From Chromatiales bacterium (GTDB lineage: Bacteria; Pseudomonadota; Gammaproteobacteria; UBA6429; Thiohalophilaceae): a stretch of 9,140 nucleotides of DNA. The notes under the pieces were generated by a model. The model saw only the letters and a list, made by a program, of their open reading frames with translations. It did no database searches and was not told the DNA's origin. Shown in pieces: positions 1 through 5,138 of the stretch (its first letter is position 1; every line of letters begins with the position of its first letter). Both the position numbers and the translations under genes were made by a program. The stretch lies in NCBI GenBank assembly GCA_027001895.1, contig JALTLP010000383.1, positions 1-9,140 of the forward strand, given 5' to 3'.

Positions 1-1234
1 AGTTTCCGGTATGGCCGACCATATCCGGGTTGGCATAGTTACAGATGATAACATCGTACTTATCACTCTTAATGGCTTCGACCAGTTTTTTGGTAAGTTC
101 CGGTGCGTTCATCTCCGGTTGCATATCGTAGGTTTTTACATCGGGTGAAGGTACTAAAATGCGGTCTTCAAATTCAAACGGTTCTTCACGGCCACCGTTA
201 AAAAAGAAGGTAACGTGGGCATACTTTTCGGTTTCGGCAATGCGTAACTGGCGTAAGCCCAGTTTTGAAATATATTCACCAAAAACATTTTTTAAACGCT
301 CTGGTGGATAGGCAACCGGTACATCGTATTCAGAATTGTATTCGGTTAAACAAACAAACGAACCGAGTTTGGAGGCATTGCCGCGATCAAAGGCATCGAA
401 GTCGGGTTCAATAAATGGCCGGGTGATTTGTCGGGCGCGGTCAGAACGAAAGTTCATAAATACAACCACGTCACCGGTTTGAATTTGTACCGGCAACACA
501 CCTTTAGAGTGGATGGCGGTGGCTTTTACAAATTCATCGGTCTCGTCACGCTCGTAAGCCATTTCCAGTGCCTCGCGTGCCGACTCGGCACTGTATTCGG
601 CCGTGCCGTGAGCGATTAAATCGTAAGCTTCTTTTATTCTTGGCCAGCGGTGATCGCGGTCCATGGCATAAAAACGGCCAATAATCGAGGCAAACTGGCC
701 ACCACCGATTTCATCCAGCCTGGTTTGCATGGCATCGATAGATTCCATGGCACTTTTTGGTGGGGTATCGCGGCCATCGAGGAAAGCATGCAGGTAAACA
801 TTTTGTACGCCTTGCTTAACGGCCAGTTCCATCATGGCATGAATATGTTCTTCGTGACTATGAACACCGCCGGGAGACAATAAACCCATAACATGTACGG
901 ATTTACCCGCTGATTTTGCCTTTTCAACCGCATCGACCAGGGTCTGGTTCTTAAAAAAAGAGCCGGTTTTTATCGAACGGCTCACCCGGGTGTACTCCTG
1001 GTACACCACCCGACCGGCACCGAGGTTTAAATGGCCCACTTCGGAATTGCCCATTTGGTCAGCAGGGAGTCCGACTTCGGCTCCCGAACCTCTTAAGGTG
1101 GTATGAGGGTATTCAGCACAAAATTTGTCTAAATTTGGCTTGTTTGCGGCTGCAATGGCATTGTATTCGACAGCATCGGTAAGCCCGAAGCCATCCATAA
1201 TAACAAGTACCATTGGCTTTAAATTCAATGACAT
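1..1234 (-). CDS. gpmI: 2,3-bisphosphoglycerate-independent phosphoglycerate mutase, 3' end cut off by the window edge
   Basis: This enzyme interconverts 3- and 2-phosphoglycerate in cytosolic glycolysis and gluconeogenesis, using Mn2+ and no cofactor phosphate. I translated the minus strand from ATG at 1234. It stays open for 411 codons of the roughly 510 usual, so about 80% of the protein is present. Visible family marks are the N-terminal metal site VIMDGFG (D14), the phosphoserine nucleophile in MGNSEVGHLNLGAGR (S64), GGVHSH (H125), the substrate loop DGRD (153-156), FMNFRSDRARQI, and NPDMVGHTG with metal ligands D404 and H408 at the very edge. The remaining DH and H metal ligands lie outside the window. 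The start gives the normal distance to D14, although the ribosome binding site is weak. It is divergent from the arsR-yibN block; gpmI beside the rhodanese-grxC-secB run is common in gammaproteobacteria. No frameshift was seen. Confidence 0.97.
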   Translation of the reverse strand, partial: MSLNLKPMVLVIMDGFGLTDAVEYNAIAAANKPNLDKFCAEYPHTTLRGSGAEVGLPADQMGNSEVGHLNLGAGRVVYQEYTRVSRSIKTGSFFKNQTLVDAVEKAKSAGKSVHVMGLLSPGGVHSHEEHIHAMMELAVKQGVQNVYLHAFLDGRDTPPKSAMESIDAMQTRLDEIGGGQFASIIGRFYAMDRDHRWPRIKEAYDLIAHGTAEYSAESAREALEMAYERDETDEFVKATAIHSKGVLPVQIQTGDVVVFMNFRSDRARQITRPFIEPDFDAFDRGNASKLGSFVCLTEYNSEYDVPVAYPPERLKNVFGEYISKLGLRQLRIAETEKYAHVTFFFNGGREEPFEFEDRILVPSPDVKTYDMQPEMNAPELTKKLVEAIKSDKYDVIICNYANPDMVGHTGN

Positions 1235-1281
1235 AGATACGCTTTTATTAATAGTTAAGTAGTTAAAACCAGTAAAAGGAG

Positions 1282-1295
1282 CCTTATATATAAGG
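1282..1295. repeat. 14-bp perfect palindrome overlapping the gpmI -10
   Basis: CCTTATATATAAGG is its own reverse complement. It is flanked by GAG on the left and, after one unpaired T, CTC on the right, so the symmetry extends to about 17 bp per strand with one bulge. It overlaps the proposed gpmI -10 and could be an operator. The A/T core may also just be a promoter melting region. Confidence 0.6.
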
Positions 1296-1315
1296 TCTCG
1301 ACCCTGCTAAATCAA
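1287..1315 (-). promoter_or_regulatory. candidate sigma70 promoter of gpmI
   Basis: On the minus strand TTGATT (1315-1310, 4/6 to TTGACA) and TATATA (1292-1287, 5/6 to TATAAT) are separated by 17 bp. They lie about 53 bp upstream of the gpmI ATG. The -10 sits inside the palindrome at 1282-1295. This is a consensus match only. Confidence 0.5.
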
Positions 1316-1415
1316 TGCTACACAAGGCTCTCTGGCGCGAATAGCGAGAAGTTCCTGCTATACACCAGATTGAAAAAAAACCCTAAAATAAGTAAATAAA
1401 CTCTTCTCAAACGGT

Positions 1416-1432
1416 ACATAATTGTATAATGT
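1416..1432. promoter_or_regulatory. imperfect palindrome containing TATAAT, possible operator
   Basis: ACATAATTGTATAATGT has six of eight base pairs symmetric about G1424, and it contains a perfect -10 hexamer, TATAAT, at 1425-1430. No good -35 lies 16-18 bp upstream. ArsR-family dimers bind imperfect AT-rich dyads of this kind, so it is a candidate autoregulatory site. It is 113 bp from the regulator start, which is rather far. Confidence 0.25.
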
Positions 1433-1545
1433 TTTAGTAATAAAGGGCAGTCAGACAGACAGATTAATTTTTTGCCCATTTGAGCAGTTGGCCATAATAA
1501 TAATTTTGTTAGCAATACAATCTAAAGTTTTTTGTCGGGGACAAA

Positions 1546-1863
1546 ATGAGCGAAATTGAACTAGGCACTTTAATCACTCGTGATGATGATATTGACCGCG
1601 CATCACGTTCTTTAAAAGCAATGTCACACCCACTTCGGCTTAAAATTTTATGTACTTTGGGTGATCGGGAAATAAGTGTGCAGGATATTGTTGAACATGT
1701 CGGCACTTCACAGAGCAATATTTCTCAACACCTCGCAATTTTACGCGATAAAGGTATTCTTGATTCGCGTAAAGATGCAAACCGCGTTTATTACCGCGTG
1801 GATGATACCCGTACATTAAAACTGATTGGCCTGATGCGGGAAGTTTTTTGCAGCGCAGAATAA
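1546..1863 (+). CDS. ArsR/SmtB-family repressor of the HlyU/SqrR/BigR persulfide-sensing type
   Basis: This 105-residue winged-helix regulator binds operator DNA as a dimer. The ArsR core runs from about 20 to 95: RSLKAMSHPLRLKILCTLGD, then the recognition helix region TSQSNISQHLAILRDKG (54-70), then the wing DSRKDANRVYYRV (73-85). The metal-box motif ELCVC of ArsR/SmtB is absent. Instead there are exactly two cysteines, C36 in LKILCTL and C102 in VFCSAE, 66 residues apart. From memory the redox pairs of V. cholerae HlyU (C38/C104) and Rhodobacter SqrR (C41/C107) have the same spacing and the same sequence setting; these sense sulfane sulfur by forming a tetrasulfide or disulfide. The start has GGGGA four bases upstream. 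The gene is directly upstream of rhodanese, glutaredoxin and thioredoxin genes, which are fitting targets. Family assignment is firm; persulfide sensing is inferred. Confidence 0.9.
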   Translation: MSEIELGTLITRDDDIDRASRSLKAMSHPLRLKILCTLGDREISVQDIVEHVGTSQSNISQHLAILRDKGILDSRKDANRVYYRVDDTRTLKLIGLMREVFCSAE

Positions 1864-1942
1864 TTTCGGGTCGTTTTTTTTCAGTGTTGCTGGGCTATAA
1901 ATAAATTATTACTTTCCTGTTCGTTTTCTACAATGTATCCCT

Positions 1943-1948
1943 TATACT
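1943..1948 (+). promoter_or_regulatory. candidate -10 box for the rhodanese operon
   Basis: TATACT is a 5/6 match to the sigma70 -10 and lies 66 bp upstream of the rhodanese ATG, in the 151-bp gap after the regulator. The -35 region 16-18 bp upstream is poor. This would fit a weak or regulated promoter, or read-through from arsR could drive the operon, since no clear terminator follows arsR. Confidence 0.35.
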
Positions 1949-1962
1949 AGCGCCAGCTACAG

Positions 1963-1975
1963 GGCTGTTGCAGCC
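1963..1975 (+). repeat. small GC hairpin in the rhodanese leader
   Basis: GGCTG-TTG-CAGCC forms a 5-bp stem with a 3-base loop. It lies 15 bases after the proposed -10, so it is at or near the transcript start. It could be an operator dyad or a 5' mRNA structure. It has no T-tract, so it is not a terminator. Confidence 0.35.
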
Positions 1976-2014
1976 AGTAAAAATATTTCCAGAACCCAAT
2001 TTTAGTGATTCCCA

Positions 2015-2440
2015 ATGAATGAATATATAGAATTTACCAACAACCACCCAATGCTGGTTGGCAGTTTTTTTGCCATATTAACCCTGCTGGTTTTTAACCT
2101 GTTTGGCAGCCGTATGCGGGGCTACAATGTGGCCTCGCCTGCCGATGCGACAACATTAATTAATCGTAACGATGCTATCGTATTAGATGTCCGCACCGAC
2201 AAGGAATTTAATGACGGCCATATTGTTAATTCGATTCATATCCCACAGTCCAGTGTTTCAAGCCGTATTAATGAGCTTGAAAAATACAAACATAAACCCA
2301 TTATTGTAAGCTGTCGCACAGGTTCACGTTCCGGTCAGGTATGCTCGCTCTTGAAAAAACAGGGCTTTGACCATATTTATAATTTGGCCGGTGGTGTAAT
2401 GGCATGGCAAAGTGCCAATTTCCCGCTAACCAAAAGTTAA
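2015..2440 (+). CDS. yibN: membrane-anchored single-domain rhodanese (YibN-like)
   Basis: This 141-residue protein is a probable sulfurtransferase or persulfide carrier. Residues 13-30 are a hydrophobic N-terminal anchor (LVGSFFAILTLLVFNLF), followed by a basic GSRMRG stretch. The rhodanese domain fills about 40-138: VLDVRTDKEFNDGHI (57-70) is the CH2A-type motif, and C100 in SCRTGSRS is the active-site loop cysteine that carries the persulfide. A second cysteine is C110, and NLAGGVMAW (123-131) is the closing motif. E. coli YibN, as I recall it, lacks this catalytic loop, so the present protein looks catalytically competent. Length and the N-terminal pattern up to the HPxL before the TM match YibN, which supports the ATG at 2015 despite no visible Shine-Dalgarno. 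It sits 29 bases upstream of grxC. Control by the ArsR-type gene upstream is inferred. Confidence 0.92.
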   Translation: MNEYIEFTNNHPMLVGSFFAILTLLVFNLFGSRMRGYNVASPADATTLINRNDAIVLDVRTDKEFNDGHIVNSIHIPQSSVSSRINELEKYKHKPIIVSCRTGSRSGQVCSLLKKQGFDHIYNLAGGVMAWQSANFPLTKS

Positions 2441-2468
2441 ACCAAACCATTAACAGTAGAAACAGAGA

Positions 2469-2735
2469 ATGTCTAAAAACGTAGAAATATATTGCAGTGA
2501 TTTTTGCGGCTATTGCCACCGCGCGAAAATGTTACTTGAGAACAAGGGCATTGATTACAACGAAATTAGCGTTGATGGTGAACCGGAAATACGTGATCAG
2601 ATGATTAAACGTAGCAATGGGGTCACCAGCGTGCCACAAATTTTTATAGGTGGTGAGCATGTTGGGGGTTGTGATGATATTTATGCTCTCGAATCGCAGG
2701 GCCTGCTGGATGAAAAACTTGGTATAGCGAGTTAA
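2469..2735 (+). CDS. grxC: monothiol/dithiol glutaredoxin, Grx3 type
   Basis: This 88-residue cytosolic thiol-disulfide oxidoreductase uses glutathione to reduce disulfides and mixed disulfides. The active site is C13-G-Y-C16, a dithiol motif with the CGYC variant instead of the more common CPYC. The cis-proline motif TSVPQIFI (53-60) and the glutathione-binding GGCDD (66-70) are in their usual places. Besides the active pair there are C9, four residues before C13, and C68 next to the glutathione site; C68 is equivalent to the extra cysteine of E. coli Grx3. The gene lies in the conserved position between the rhodanese and secB, but here trxC intervenes. Its stop codon shares a base with the trxC start. 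Its ribosome binding site is weak (AGAGA). Confidence 0.95.
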   Translation: MSKNVEIYCSDFCGYCHRAKMLLENKGIDYNEISVDGEPEIRDQMIKRSNGVTSVPQIFIGGEHVGGCDDIYALESQGLLDEKLGIAS

Positions 2736-3163
2736 TGATGTCTGCGCTGCATATTGTTTGTCCTCACTGTAATAGCACCAACCGACTGCCGCAGGAAAAA
2801 CTGGCCGCTTCACCTAAATGTGGTAAATGTAAGCAATCCTTATTTACCGGAACACCGGTTGAACTGACCGCCGATAATTTTATACAGCATATTAACAAGT
2901 CCGATATACCTGTGGTCGTTGATTTTTGGGCGCCGTGGTGTGGCCCGTGTAAAATGATGGCGCCGGTTTTCCAGCAGGCTGCCGCGCAACTTGAACCCGC
3001 CTATAGGCTGGCAAAAGTGGATACCGAGGCACAGCAACAATTGGCTGCTCAGTATCAGATCCGAAGTATTCCAACCCTGGCCGTTTTTAAACATGGCAGG
3101 GAAATTAAACGTCAGCCTGGTGCAATGGATTTGCAAAATTTAATTAACTGGGTGAAACAATAA
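2735..3163 (+). CDS. trxC: thioredoxin 2 with N-terminal zinc finger
   Basis: This 142-residue thioredoxin reduces protein disulfides with electrons from thioredoxin reductase. The N-terminal zinc ribbon has C9-x2-C12 and C29-x2-C32, in IVCPHCNS and KCGKCKQS, as in E. coli TrxC. The thioredoxin fold follows: VVVDFWAPWCGPCK contains the active site W68-C69-G70-P71-C72, VDTEAQ is the middle motif, and P113 in RSIPTLAVF is the cis-proline. Length matches TrxC (139 in E. coli). The ATG at 2735 overlaps the grxC stop (TAATG), and a second ATG follows at 2738; either could be used, and family alignment does not decide. The overlap implies translational coupling with grxC. trxC is not part of the usual E. 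coli-type yibN-grxC-secB run, so it is an addition here. E. coli TrxC is regulated by OxyR; no OxyR site was recognised. Confidence 0.95.
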   Translation: MMSALHIVCPHCNSTNRLPQEKLAASPKCGKCKQSLFTGTPVELTADNFIQHINKSDIPVVVDFWAPWCGPCKMMAPVFQQAAAQLEPAYRLAKVDTEAQQQLAAQYQIRSIPTLAVFKHGREIKRQPGAMDLQNLINWVKQ

Positions 3164-3178
3164 TTTATTAAAGCAGTA

Positions 3179-3215
3179 TTGGCTTAAGGATTTTAAGCTT
3201 TAATAATGCTATTAT
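3179..3215 (+). promoter_or_regulatory. candidate promoter for secB-gpsA
   Basis: TTGGCT (3179-3184, 4/6) and AATAAT (3202-3207, 5/6) are 17 bp apart. An overlapping extended -10, TGC-TATTAT (3207-3215), is also present. The dyad GCTTAA-GGATT-TTAAGC (3182-3198) sits in the spacer; it could be an operator or a weak terminator for the trxC transcript. The 97-bp gap before secB, far larger than the other gaps in this block, supports a promoter here. Confidence 0.5.
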
Positions 3216-3260
3216 ACGGCTCATCATTATTTCCAGATACTTTAAACAGGTTATTCAACA

Positions 3261-3731
3261 ATGGCTGAAGAAACACAACAAGCAACACAAAATCTTGCTA
3301 TTCAAAAAATTTACACAAAAGATATTTCGTTTGAATCGCCGAATAGCCCTTTTGGTTTTCAGGACGACTGGCAGCCGGAAATTAATGTCGATTTAAATAC
3401 CGATGGCCAGGGACTTGAAAACGACAACTACGAAGTTGTTTTAAAAATTACAATAACAAAAAAAAATAAAGATAAAACAGCCTTTTTAGCCGAAGTACAT
3501 CAGGCAGGTATTTTTCACCTTACCGGCTTTGATGAAGAGCAGCGTGGTTTTATTCTTGGAAGCTTTTGTCCGGGAACCCTGTTTCCTTATGCGCGTGAAG
3601 TTATTTCCAGCCTGGTTACCGATGGTGGTTATCCGCCTGTGCTTTTACAACCGGTTAACTTCGAAGCACTCTACCAACAACGTCTTGCAGAAGCGAATGC
3701 AGACGGCGAAGAAAAGCCGGCAACACACTAA
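3261..3731 (+). CDS. secB: protein-export chaperone SecB
   Basis: SecB is a cytosolic homotetramer that keeps preproteins unfolded and hands them to SecA for export through SecYEG. The 156-residue length matches E. coli (155). Matching signatures in order are IQKIYTKDISFESPNSP (15-30), FQDDWQPEINVDLNT (33-47), YEVVLKITIT, TAFLAEVHQAGIF, the GSFCPGTLFPYAREVISSLV stretch, and the C-terminal PPVLLQPVNFEALY, followed by an acidic, Ala-rich tail. The start at ATG 3261 fits the family; its Shine-Dalgarno is weak. gpsA follows after 17 bases, so the two are probably co-transcribed, as in E. coli. It may have a promoter separate from the thiol-redox genes. Confidence 0.98.
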   Translation: MAEETQQATQNLAIQKIYTKDISFESPNSPFGFQDDWQPEINVDLNTDGQGLENDNYEVVLKITITKKNKDKTAFLAEVHQAGIFHLTGFDEEQRGFILGSFCPGTLFPYAREVISSLVTDGGYPPVLLQPVNFEALYQQRLAEANADGEEKPATH

Positions 3732-3737
3732 TTTTTT

Positions 3738-3751
3738 AAAGGTTGCAAATG
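3738..3751 (+). promoter_or_regulatory. ribosome binding site that fixes the gpsA start
   Basis: AAAGG at 3738-3742 is six bases before ATG 3749. An in-frame TTG at 3743 directly abuts the AAAGG and is too close to be used. The product then begins MSTHHYAVLGAGSWG, the normal GpsA N terminus. Confidence 0.75.
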
Positions 3752-4759
3752 AGCACCCATCATTATGCAGTACTTGGTGCCGGTTCGTGGGGTACGGCGC
3801 TTGCAATGTTGCTGGCAAATAATCAGCATGACACTACGCTGTGGGCGCACAAAAAAGAGCAGGCCGAACAACTTGAAAAAGATCGGGCCAATATCCGGCA
3901 CCTTGGTGATATTCCATTTCCAACTGCACTTAAAATATCTGCCGACCTTAAGCAAAGCGTTAAGCAGGCAAGTCATATTCTTATTGTTGTGCCCAGTCAT
4001 GGGTTCCGTGAGGTTTGTAAAACACTGGCAACATTAATTGAGCCGCGACATAAAGTGTTATGGGCTTCCAAAGGTCTTGAAACAGGCAGCAACAAGTTGC
4101 TCCATCAGATTGCGAATGAAGAGTTTCCGGCAAAAACTCCGCTTGCCGTTATATCCGGGCCAACTTTTGCAAAAGAAGTTGCTCAGGGTTTACCTGGCGC
4201 TGTTACAGTTGCATCAACCCGTAAAGAATATGCACTTGAAGTTGCACAGGACTTTCATTCAAAAACTTTTCGCGCCTATACCGGCAAAGATTTAATTGGT
4301 GTTGAACTCGGTGGCGCGGTTAAAAACGTGCTGGCGATTGCAGCCGGTATTGCCGATGGTATGGGGTTTGGTTCCAATACGCGGGCGGCGCTAATCGCAC
4401 GTGGTGTTGCAGAAATGATGCGGCTGGGTCTAAAACTTGGTGCACAGCATGATACGTTTATGGGTTTAACCGGTCTGGGTGATTTAGTGCTAACCTGCAG
4501 TGATAACCTGTCACGCAACCGTCGTTTTGGTATAGCTTTAGGTCAAGGCAAAACACAGCAACAGGCTATGGATGAAATCAAACAGGTTGTAGAAGGACGC
4601 TTAACGGCTAAGGCTGTTTATCAGCTTGCACAACAACATGATATTGATATGCCCATTACCGAACAGGTTTATAAAGTTTTATACGAAAATCTTGATCCAA
4701 AAGCAGCAGCCAAAGATTTAATGGAACGTGCAATAAGGCCGGAAACGGATTCGCCTTAA
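3749..4759 (+). CDS. gpsA: NAD(P)+-dependent sn-glycerol-3-phosphate dehydrogenase
   Basis: This enzyme reduces dihydroxyacetone phosphate to sn-glycerol-3-phosphate, the backbone for phospholipid synthesis, in the cytosol. The 336-residue length matches the family (339 in E. coli). The Rossmann dinucleotide motif VLGAGSWGTALA (8-19; G10, G12, G15) opens the protein. It is followed by IVVPSHGFR, ASKGLE, the ISGPTFAKEVAQGLPGA block, the catalytic region GVELGGAVKNVLAIAAGI with its lysine, then GFGSNTRAALIARGVAEM and TGLGDLVLTC with SRNRRFG. It is the last gene of the secB block. In E. coli cysE follows, but here no cysE is present before trmL. No strong terminator follows directly; an AT-rich stretch and a hairpin region take its place. 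Confidence 0.98.
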   Translation: MSTHHYAVLGAGSWGTALAMLLANNQHDTTLWAHKKEQAEQLEKDRANIRHLGDIPFPTALKISADLKQSVKQASHILIVVPSHGFREVCKTLATLIEPRHKVLWASKGLETGSNKLLHQIANEEFPAKTPLAVISGPTFAKEVAQGLPGAVTVASTRKEYALEVAQDFHSKTFRAYTGKDLIGVELGGAVKNVLAIAAGIADGMGFGSNTRAALIARGVAEMMRLGLKLGAQHDTFMGLTGLGDLVLTCSDNLSRNRRFGIALGQGKTQQQAMDEIKQVVEGRLTAKAVYQLAQQHDIDMPITEQVYKVLYENLDPKAAAKDLMERAIRPETDSP

Positions 4760-4822
4760 ATCATATTAGATTATGTGGTATATCAATTATAATGTTTTTA
4801 TGGTCTGGTTTCAGGGTGTTTA

Positions 4823-4983
4823 CCCCTTATAGTCGCCATGACGCTGTCAATGTTAAAGCGCAAGTGATACCGAAGGGCGAGTGCAGGACGCACGAGCTTT
4901 TGCGATCAGGCCAGGGAGGGCCTGTCGCAAAATATCCTGAGCATTAACGATTGCAGCGGAATATGTCTGGCGACTAATAGGGT
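4823..4983. repeat. MITE/REP-like element with imperfect terminal inverted repeats
   Basis: TAGTCGCCA (4830-4838) is exactly repeated in inverse as TGGCGACTA (4968-4976). The similarity runs outward with small indels: CCCCTTATAGTCGCCA on the left against TGGCGACTAATAGGG on the right. Inside is the strong hairpin at 4898-4932 and a small GTGC/GCAC stem (4881-4884/4890-4893). GGGTGT occurs just outside the left end (4814-4819) and again at the right end (4980-4985), which could be a duplicated target or part of the element. There is no transposase. Boundaries are approximate. Confidence 0.5.
4898..4932. repeat. 14-bp hairpin with one bulged T
   Basis: TTTTGCGA-T-CAGGCC (4898-4912) pairs with GGCCTG-TCGCAAAA (4919-4932). 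All 14 pairs are perfect, with a single bulged T4906 and a six-base loop AGGGAG. No T-tract follows on either strand in the normal terminator place, so it is probably a structural core of the repeat element, not an intrinsic terminator. Confidence 0.75.
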
Positions 4984-4995
4984 GTGCTTTCTTTG

Positions 4996-5027
4996 GTGAC
5001 TTTCTTTACTCATATAAAGAAAGTCAC
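4996..5027. repeat. 13-bp perfect hairpin, GTGACTTTCTTT type
   Basis: GTGACTTTCTTTA (4996-5008) pairs with TAAAGAAAGTCAC (5015-5027) over 13 bp with a six-base loop. CTTTCTTT also occurs directly repeated 13 bases earlier (4987-4994). From memory, blocks of the form TTTCTTTGGT-ACTTTCTTT and AAAGAAAGT-ACTCGCC recur between genes in many gammaproteobacteria; this was not checked. Confidence 0.75.
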
Positions 5028-5055
5028 TCGCCTACAGCGCGTTAGCGCGAGGCGA
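5028..5055. repeat. second hairpin adjoining the CTTTCTTT hairpin
   Basis: TCGCCT (5028-5033) pairs with AGGCGA (5050-5055). An inner GCGC-GTTA-GCGC stem (5037-5048) is separated from it by an ACA bulge on the left and a G on the right. It abuts the preceding hairpin with no spacer, so the two form a tandem stem-loop structure of 60 bases. Confidence 0.65.
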
Positions 5056-5138
5056 AATAAATAGACTAAAAAAATAAGTGACTGACGGAATAAAAATTAT
5101 TTTTTAAATGTTTATTTAAGCATAAAAAAGTACGGCTA

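Larger units (their letters stand above)
1235..1545. other. divergent intergenic region between gpmI and the arsR-type gene
   Basis: This 311-bp AT-rich stretch holds no convincing gene. A 65-codon minus-strand frame (1318-1515) has no family likeness and no good ribosome binding site. What is visible is a gpmI promoter with a perfect palindrome near 1282-1315, an imperfect palindrome over a TATAAT near 1416-1432, and a TACAAT (1516-1521) that could be the -10 of the regulator gene but has no good -35. The GGGGA at 1537-1541 is the probable ribosome binding site for the start at 1546. Confidence 0.7.
4760..5138. other. hairpin-rich non-coding gap between gpsA and the minus-strand genes
   Basis: No open frame here has coding character. 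Most of 4823-5055 is made of inverted repeats, described in the following entries. The left part, 4760-4822, is AT-rich with a TATAAT at 4788-4793 that has no -35. The right part, 5056-5138, is very AT-rich and featureless apart from A/T runs. In related genomes this slot is typically where cysE lies. Confidence 0.75.

Noticed and set aside
428..883. Two plus-strand frames of 63 and 77 codons
   Set aside because: They lie wholly inside gpmI on the opposite strand, whose translation matches the family throughout.
1318..1515. 65-codon minus-strand frame in the gpmI-arsR gap
   Set aside because: It has no family likeness, no clear ribosome binding site, and overlaps probable regulatory sequence in an AT-rich region.
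2008..2024. ATTC-N9-GAAT at the rhodanese start, similar to the SqrR-type ATTC-N8-GAAT operator as I recall it
   Set aside because: The spacing is off by one and it overlaps the start codon and first codons, so chance is more likely.
4788..4793. TATAAT after gpsA as a promoter
   Set aside because: There is no -35-like sequence 16-18 bases upstream and no gene follows on the plus strand.
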